From: Kushneria marisflavi
Lineage (GTDB): Bacteria; Pseudomonadota; Gammaproteobacteria; Pseudomonadales; Halomonadaceae
Assembly (NCBI RefSeq): GCF_002157205.1
Contig: NZ_CP021358.1
Location: 1,116,001-1,180,000, forward strand
Direction of reading: 5' to 3'
Length of the DNA: 64,000 bases
Shown: piece after piece, positions 59,190 to 64,000 of the stretch
Layout of the letters: each line of letters begins with the position of its first letter
Numbering within the stretch: the stretch's first letter is position 1
Notes under the pieces: model-generated
The model's database searches: none
The model's input: only the letters and a program-made list of their open reading frames with translations
What the model was told of the DNA's origin: nothing
Translations under genes and position numbers: made by a program

Positions 59190-61556
59190 ATGGTGAAAAA
59201 GCACACCGCGCACGAAAGTAACGCCCAGGTTTATGGCAGTCAGGATGACGGCACCTCACCCGGCGGCGGCTGGCAGGCCATCAGAGCCGTCGAGGAACAC
59301 ATGTTCCGCCAGCAGGTCCCCTTTACGGGCAATCGCCTGATGCTGTCGATGAACAAGCACAATGGCTTCAAATGCCCCAGCTGTGCCTGGCCCGATCCGG
59401 TCAAACCGGCAATGGCCGAATTCTGCGAAAACGGTGCCAAGGCCGTGGCTTGGGAGACCACCCGCAAGCGGGTCCGCCCGGAGTTTTTTGAACGTCATAC
59501 CGTGACCGAGCTTTCAAACTGGAGCGACCACGAACTCGAAAGCCAGGGGCGCCTGACCCACCCGATGCGCTATAACGCCGAGACGGACAAATACGAGGCG
59601 ATCGACTGGGAAGCTGCCTTCAAGGAAATCGGCGAGGAACTCAAGGCGCAGGAAGATCCCTGGCGGGTCCAGCTTTATACCTCTGGCCATGCGCCCAACG
59701 AATCGGCCTTCATGTTTCAGCTGTTCGGCCGGATGTATGGGATCAACAACTTCCCCGACTGCTCCAACATGTGCCACGAGACCACGACGGTCTCGCTGCC
59801 CGAAAGCCTGGGTGTGGGCAAGGCCACGACCACGCTGGACGATTTCGATCACACCGATGCCGTGTTCATCTTCGGTCAGAACACCGGCACCAACAGCCCG
59901 CGCATGATGGGCAATCTGCATGAGCTGGTCGGTCGCGGCGGCGCCGTGGTGACCTTCAATCCGCTGCGTGAAAAAGCGCTGGTACGCTTTGCCAACCCGC
60001 AAAGTCCGATGGATATGCTCAAACCATCAGGCACGACCATCAGCTCGCAGTATCATCAGGTCCGTATCGGTGGGGATATCGCTGCCATCCAGGGCATGTG
60101 CAAGGTAGTCATTGAAGCCGACGACCGGGCGCTGGCCAACGGCGAAACACGCGTACTGGACCATGAGTTCATCGAAGCCCATACCCACGGTCTGGAGAGC
60201 TTCGCCGATCACTGCCGCGCACTGGACTGGGATCGCATCGAGCGCCATTCGGGGCTCAAGCGCGAGGCGATCGAGCAGGCCGCCAAGGTCTACATGAAGG
60301 CCGAGCGCGTCATCTGCTGCTGGGGCATGGGCATCACCCAGCAGACCCACGGCGGCGATGGCGTGCAGCAGATCGTCAATTTGTTGCTGCTGCGCGGCAA
60401 CATCGGTCGCCGCGGTGCCGGTGCCTGCCCGGTTCGCGGGCACTCCAACGTGCAGGGTGATCGCACCATGGGCATTTATCAAAAGCCCGGCGAAGCGTTT
60501 TTGAGTCAGCTCGACAAGGTCTTTGATATCCAGTCACCGCGTCAGCACGGCGCCGACGTGGCGCAGTGCTGTGAAGCCATTCTGGCCGGCGGCGTGGATA
60601 CCTTTATCGGATTGGGCGGCAACTTCTTCCGTGCCATCCCCGACATCGATCGGGTGGCCGAGAAAACGCTCAATACCCTGAAGATGACCGTACAGGTGTC
60701 GACCAAGCTCAACCGCAGCCATCTCATCCACGGTAAAAAGGCTTTTATCCTGCCGTGTCTGGCACGCACCGAGAAGGATGTTCAGGCCGGTGTATTGCAG
60801 ACCGTGACGCTTGAAGATGGCATGAGTAACGTCAATGGCTCGACCGGTCAGATCGAGCCGGCATCTCCCCACCTCAAATCCGAGGTCGCCATCATCGCCG
60901 GCATTGCGCGTGCCACGCTGCCACCGCATCAAAAGGTCGACTGGGAGTGGCTCAGCGAAGATTATGCCCGCATCCGCGATCGTATCGAGGCGGTCTTCCC
61001 TGACATGTTCAAGGACTATAACGCCCGTGTCGGCGAGCCCGGCGGCTTTCATCTCTATAACGCCGCCCGCGAGCGCGTGTGGGAGACCGATAGCGGCCGT
61101 GCCAACTTCCTTTTCCCGGGCGAAACACTGGATACCGGCATGACAGGCCCCGAGGCCGATCATTTCCAGCTGATTACCACCCGCGGACACGATCAGTTCA
61201 ACACCACGGTGTATTCGCTCGATGACCGCTATCGCGATGTCTACGGCACCCGCATGGTGGTGATGATGAACCCGGCCGATATCGAACGTCTCGGCCTTGA
61301 AGAGGGCAACCTGATCGAGTTTCGTGCCGTGGCAGAAGATGGTATCGAGCGCCAGGCCTCGGGCTTTCGCGTCATGCCCTATGACGTGCCCGAAGGCTGT
61401 GCGGCGGCCTATTACCCGGAAACCAACGGCCTGATTCCGATTGCCAACCGGGATGAGCGCAGTCATACCATCGCGGCCAAGTCGGTGCCGGTCACCATTC
61501 ATCTGATGGATACCGAGCAGGTCCAGGAGCAGACCGGCATGCTCGCCACCGCCTGA
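59190..61556 (+). CDS. FdhF/YdeP-family molybdopterin oxidoreductase
   Basis: The product (788 aa) is a bis-MGD molybdopterin enzyme of the FdhF/YdeP branch. The N-terminal KCPSCAWPDP block replaces a full [4Fe-4S] ferredoxin site, the Mo ligand is probably Cys in NMCHETTTVS, and the cofactor-binding stretches LYTSGHAPNESAFMFQ and FGQNTGTNSPRMMG are present. The C-terminal MGD domain has TRGHDQFNTTVY. The ATG at 59190 has GGAGG six bases upstream and is preferred to 59178. No FdhD or electron-transfer subunits are adjacent. E. coli YdeP is acid-resistance linked; the substrate is unknown. Confidence 0.9.
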   Translation: MVKKHTAHESNAQVYGSQDDGTSPGGGWQAIRAVEEHMFRQQVPFTGNRLMLSMNKHNGFKCPSCAWPDPVKPAMAEFCENGAKAVAWETTRKRVRPEFFERHTVTELSNWSDHELESQGRLTHPMRYNAETDKYEAIDWEAAFKEIGEELKAQEDPWRVQLYTSGHAPNESAFMFQLFGRMYGINNFPDCSNMCHETTTVSLPESLGVGKATTTLDDFDHTDAVFIFGQNTGTNSPRMMGNLHELVGRGGAVVTFNPLREKALVRFANPQSPMDMLKPSGTTISSQYHQVRIGGDIAAIQGMCKVVIEADDRALANGETRVLDHEFIEAHTHGLESFADHCRALDWDRIERHSGLKREAIEQAAKVYMKAERVICCWGMGITQQTHGGDGVQQIVNLLLLRGNIGRRGAGACPVRGHSNVQGDRTMGIYQKPGEAFLSQLDKVFDIQSPRQHGADVAQCCEAILAGGVDTFIGLGGNFFRAIPDIDRVAEKTLNTLKMTVQVSTKLNRSHLIHGKKAFILPCLARTEKDVQAGVLQTVTLEDGMSNVNGSTGQIEPASPHLKSEVAIIAGIARATLPPHQKVDWEWLSEDYARIRDRIEAVFPDMFKDYNARVGEPGGFHLYNAARERVWETDSGRANFLFPGETLDTGMTGPEADHFQLITTRGHDQFNTTVYSLDDRYRDVYGTRMVVMMNPADIERLGLEEGNLIEFRAVAEDGIERQASGFRVMPYDVPEGCAAAYYPETNGLIPIANRDERSHTIAAKSVPVTIHLMDTEQVQEQTGMLATA

Positions 61557-61590
61557 TCACGACCTCACTGACACGTTGAGATGTACCTTT

Positions 61591-61622
61591 CAGGGCCCTG
61601 CCATGACCATGGCAGGGCCCTG
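61591..61622 (+). terminator. Perfect hairpin after the molybdopterin oxidoreductase gene
   Basis: CAGGGCCCTGCCATG and CATGGCAGGGCCCTG form 15-bp arms around AC, 35 bases past the stop. The stem is very stable but has no T-run. Confidence 0.7.
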
Positions 61623-61718
61623 TGTCGTGGCATGATCAAAGGCTTAAGGATGGTAGCAAAAGCTTGTGCCACAATGTCTGGAACCATTCACGTACCCAAG
61701 GATCACGGAGACGAACCC

Positions 61719-62354
61719 ATGATCACCGTCTACGGCGACTATCGCTCGGGCAACTGCTACAAGGTCCGACTGACCCTGGCATTGCTGGAGATCGGCCACC
61801 GCTGGTTTAACGTCGATTTTCTGACCGGCGAGACCCGCAGCGACGACTTTGCCGTTCGCAATCCTGCACGTCGAATTCCGATGCTGGAGCGGCATGACGG
61901 TCGCACGCTGGTGGAATCCAACGCCATCCTGTATTACCTGGCACACGACAGCGCGCTTGTCCCCGACGATGATTTCGACCGCGCGCGTATGCTGCAGTGG
62001 ATGTTTTTCGAGCAGCATCGCCATGAGCCCTCACTCTCCGTGGCCCGTTTGATTCACTGGTATCAGGGCGACCCGAGCGAGCGCCTTGAAGAACTGGTAG
62101 CGCGCCAGGAAAACGCGCGCCAGGCACTGGATATCATGGAACAAACGTTGAGCACTCAGCCCTTTCTGGCCGGAGAAACACTGACACTGGCCGACATTGC
62201 TCTCTTTGCTCATACCCATATCGCCGACCAGGCCGGTCTTTTGCTGCTGGACTGGCCGCACGTGGTGAACTGGTGTGGACGTATCGAGGAAATTCCGGGG
62301 TTTGTGTCGATGCAGGACATTCCCGACGACACGGTGCCGGCCGCCATCATTTGA
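61719..62354 (+). CDS. Glutathione S-transferase
   Basis: The product (211 aa) has an N-terminal thioredoxin-fold domain, VYGDYRSGNCYKVRLTLALL, with Ser11 near the glutathione site, the RIPML cis-Pro segment and ESNAILYYLA. The C-terminal helical domain has LADIALFAHTH. It resembles the GST family that adds glutathione to electrophiles or isomerises them. The ATG at 61719 follows a GGAG ribosome site. It is likely monocistronic. Confidence 0.9.
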   Translation: MITVYGDYRSGNCYKVRLTLALLEIGHRWFNVDFLTGETRSDDFAVRNPARRIPMLERHDGRTLVESNAILYYLAHDSALVPDDDFDRARMLQWMFFEQHRHEPSLSVARLIHWYQGDPSERLEELVARQENARQALDIMEQTLSTQPFLAGETLTLADIALFAHTHIADQAGLLLLDWPHVVNWCGRIEEIPGFVSMQDIPDDTVPAAII

Positions 62355-62539
62355 TGCCTGCTGTCAAAGGGTGTGACATTTCAGCACCTTGTTGAAGATT
62401 TCGACGGCCGAACCCTCAAGCCGCGGCGATGCCTGACGATAACCATGAAAAGCCATAGGGGAACGCTAATGAATGTCGTCGGCATTGTCGTTTTTCATGG
62501 TTACGGCGCAGGCGATATTTCAACGATACCCAAGACATC

Positions 62540-63772
62540 ATGAGCGACCCTTCAAACGATAGCACCGGTATTCTGTTTGCCCGCCAGCCCATCTATGATC
62601 GTCAGTTGAACCTGGCCGGCTATGAACTGCTGTTTCGACCCTACGGCGGTGGCCCCATCGTGGCCGCGGATTTCGACGGCAATCGGGCGACCAGCCAGGT
62701 GTTGATCAATGCCTTTACGGCGGCCGACATCAATGAGGTGTGTAATCAGCAGCCCGCATATGTGAACTTCACCTCCGACAGTCTGGTCCAGGACATCCCT
62801 TTCGACTCCCGTGTTCTGGTCATCGAGATCCTCGAAGATGTGACCGATACCGGCGATGTTATCGAGGCGCTGACACGACTGCGCGAGGAAGGTCATGTCA
62901 TGGCGCTGGATGACTACGCCCTCAACGATGCCAGTCACCCGCTGCTGCCCTTTGTTGATATCGTCAAGCTCGACTACCCCGCCTATACCAGCGACACCCT
63001 CGTCAGCACCATCATGGCCCTGAAGGCTCGCTATCCCGGCCTTCGGCTGCTGGCCGAAAAGATCGAAACCCAGGAAGACTATCGCATTGCCATGGAGGCC
63101 GGGTGCCATCTGTTTCAGGGTTATTTTCTGGCGCGTCCCGAGCCTGTCCGCGGTCGAGTCATGCCGATCAACCGGCTGAACACTCTGAAATTGCTGGCCG
63201 AGCTCAACGCGCCTGATATTTCGATGCGCGATATGGCCGAAACCGTGCAGCGCGACCCGTTTCTCAGCGTTCGACTGCTGCGCATGGCCAACTCCGCCTT
63301 TGCCCAGCAAAGCCGACCGGTTACCTCACTTCACGGCGCGGTCATGGCACTGGGACTTTCACGCATTCGCAGTCTGGCCAGCCTTCTGGTGCTGTCGCGC
63401 TTTGAAGACAAGCCACATGCCCTGCAGAATCTGGCGATGATGCTGGGACACTTCTGTCACCAGCTGGCGCACCACCTTCCCGGGCAGGCCAGCGAAATGG
63501 GCTTTACCGTCGGTCTTTTCTCCTGTCTGGACAGCTTCATGGATCAGCCGATGGAAGAGATTCTGGCGCAGATCCCCGTCCACCCCGATATCGAAGCCGC
63601 CCTGATGCACCGTACTGGCGCATTGGGATTGATTCTGCAAACGGCCACGGATTATCAAAAGGCCCACTGGGAAAGCATTGACTGGCCCGGTCTGGCCTCG
63701 CTGGGGCTGTCTCCCGAGCAGGTGGCCATTGCCTATCAGCACGCACTGACGCGTACCAACCGGGAACAATGA
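62540..63772 (+). CDS. EAL-HDOD signalling protein (YuxH-like, EAL degenerate)
   Basis: The product (410 aa) has an EAL-derived domain (about 10-200) and an HDOD domain (about 205-395). The catalytic EAL is changed: the site reads YELLFRP, as in the YuxH family, so phosphodiesterase activity is unlikely and it may bind c-di-GMP or act as a scaffold. DDYALND, KLDYPAY and LAEKIET retain part of the family pattern. The HDOD domain opens DISMRDMAETVQRDPFLS. It stands alone on its strand. Confidence 0.9.
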   Translation: MSDPSNDSTGILFARQPIYDRQLNLAGYELLFRPYGGGPIVAADFDGNRATSQVLINAFTAADINEVCNQQPAYVNFTSDSLVQDIPFDSRVLVIEILEDVTDTGDVIEALTRLREEGHVMALDDYALNDASHPLLPFVDIVKLDYPAYTSDTLVSTIMALKARYPGLRLLAEKIETQEDYRIAMEAGCHLFQGYFLARPEPVRGRVMPINRLNTLKLLAELNAPDISMRDMAETVQRDPFLSVRLLRMANSAFAQQSRPVTSLHGAVMALGLSRIRSLASLLVLSRFEDKPHALQNLAMMLGHFCHQLAHHLPGQASEMGFTVGLFSCLDSFMDQPMEEILAQIPVHPDIEAALMHRTGALGLILQTATDYQKAHWESIDWPGLASLGLSPEQVAIAYQHALTRTNREQ

Positions 63773-63869
63773 CGCAGACCTTCGCCGTGACCTTGATCGT
63801 CACCTCCCAATGAGCGCCACGCCCTAGACACCGCTTGAACTCGGACTTACCCATCATGTTTCGACTTTT

Positions 63870-64000
63870 TCAGGTCGAAGATCGCCCCGTCTCCACAGCC
63901 GATACAGCCGATACAGCCGATACAGCCTGCTCACGCGCCGCATGATCCGGCAGCAGCAGGTTCAGAACCATGGCGGCAAGGCCACCGGCACTGATCGATG
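63870..64000 (-). CDS. NCS2 nucleobase permease, C-terminal end only
   Basis: The minus-strand frame ends at a TGA (63870-63872) and reads SISAGGLAAMVLNLLLPDHA at the visible end, the last transmembrane helix of uracil/xanthine permeases of the NCS2 family. A tail of repeated Val-Ser-Ala units follows and ends RSST. The rest lies beyond the window, so the substrate cannot be told. The call rests on a 43-codon fragment. Confidence 0.7.
   Translation of the reverse strand, partial: SISAGGLAAMVLNLLLPDHAAREQAVSAVSAVSAVETGRSST
63901..63927 (+). repeat. Three tandem 9-bp repeats (GATACAGCC)
   Basis: GATACAGCC occurs three times in a row, preceded by a partial copy. On the minus strand it codes for repeated Ala-Val-Ser in the permease tail. 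The repeat is in frame, so copy-number change alters tail length without a frameshift. Confidence 0.95.

Noticed and set aside
60534..61502. A 322-codon minus-strand frame
   Set aside because: Antisense to the conserved C-terminal part of the molybdopterin oxidoreductase.

Overview
The window looks like chromosomal DNA of a halophilic or marine gammaproteobacterium, most probably Halomonadaceae. The basis is its GC-rich base composition, the order ispB / rplU-rpmA-obgE-proB / rpsT / murJ-ribF-ileS-lspA-fkpB-ispH followed by type IV minor pilins (a Pseudomonas-type neighbourhood), a FabY-type ketoacyl synthase and a BCCT carrier. The genus is not provable from this sequence. No rRNA genes, CRISPR arrays, insertion sequences or phage genes were seen.

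1-17 kb: a housekeeping block, almost all on the minus strand. It holds rplU-rpmA-obgE-proB, rpsT, murJ-ribF-ileS-lspA-fkpB-ispH with several overlapping stop/start codons, a carotenoid hydroxylase gene (crtZ), then pilV-pilW-pilX-pilY1 (pilY1 runs off the left edge). ispB is divergent from rplU. IleS lacks all four C-terminal zinc-ligand cysteines.

17-27 kb: tRNA-Pro(CGG) with its own promoter and terminator, a metallo-beta-lactamase-fold hydrolase, a GAF protein, a D-amino-acid aminotransferase, trhO, glnE, a TIM-barrel amidohydrolase, an AbrB-family membrane protein, two adjacent Nudix-type genes and a C-terminal remnant of cyanase.

27-45 kb: a LysR regulator, a BCCT transporter translationally coupled to a CocE/NonD hydrolase, dgkA, a PBP4-type DacB, an SMR transporter gene with a stop codon at its start, a TrmB-like methyltransferase, fabY, coaD, a 2x[4Fe-4S] ferredoxin, an outer-membrane beta-barrel, a MATE exporter and a MASE3-PAS-GGDEF diguanylate cyclase.

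45-53 kb: the most notable locus, kdgT-larA-larE-larB-larC followed by a terminator, a DeoR regulator and nadE. LarB, LarE and LarC make the nickel-pincer nucleotide (NPN) cofactor and LarA uses it. The KdgT-type sugar-acid permease as first gene suggests a hydroxy-acid or aldonic-acid epimerase rather than ordinary lactate metabolism. LarC carries 28 uninterrupted His-Asp repeats and its reading frame is split at a C5 run where a -1 shift restores the family sequence.

53-64 kb: a pore-less voltage-sensor-like membrane protein, cytochrome b561, a NodT-EmrA-EmrB tripartite efflux operon, an FdhF/YdeP-type molybdopterin oxidoreductase, a glutathione S-transferase, an EAL-HDOD signalling protein, and the C-terminus of an NCS2 nucleobase permease at the right edge.
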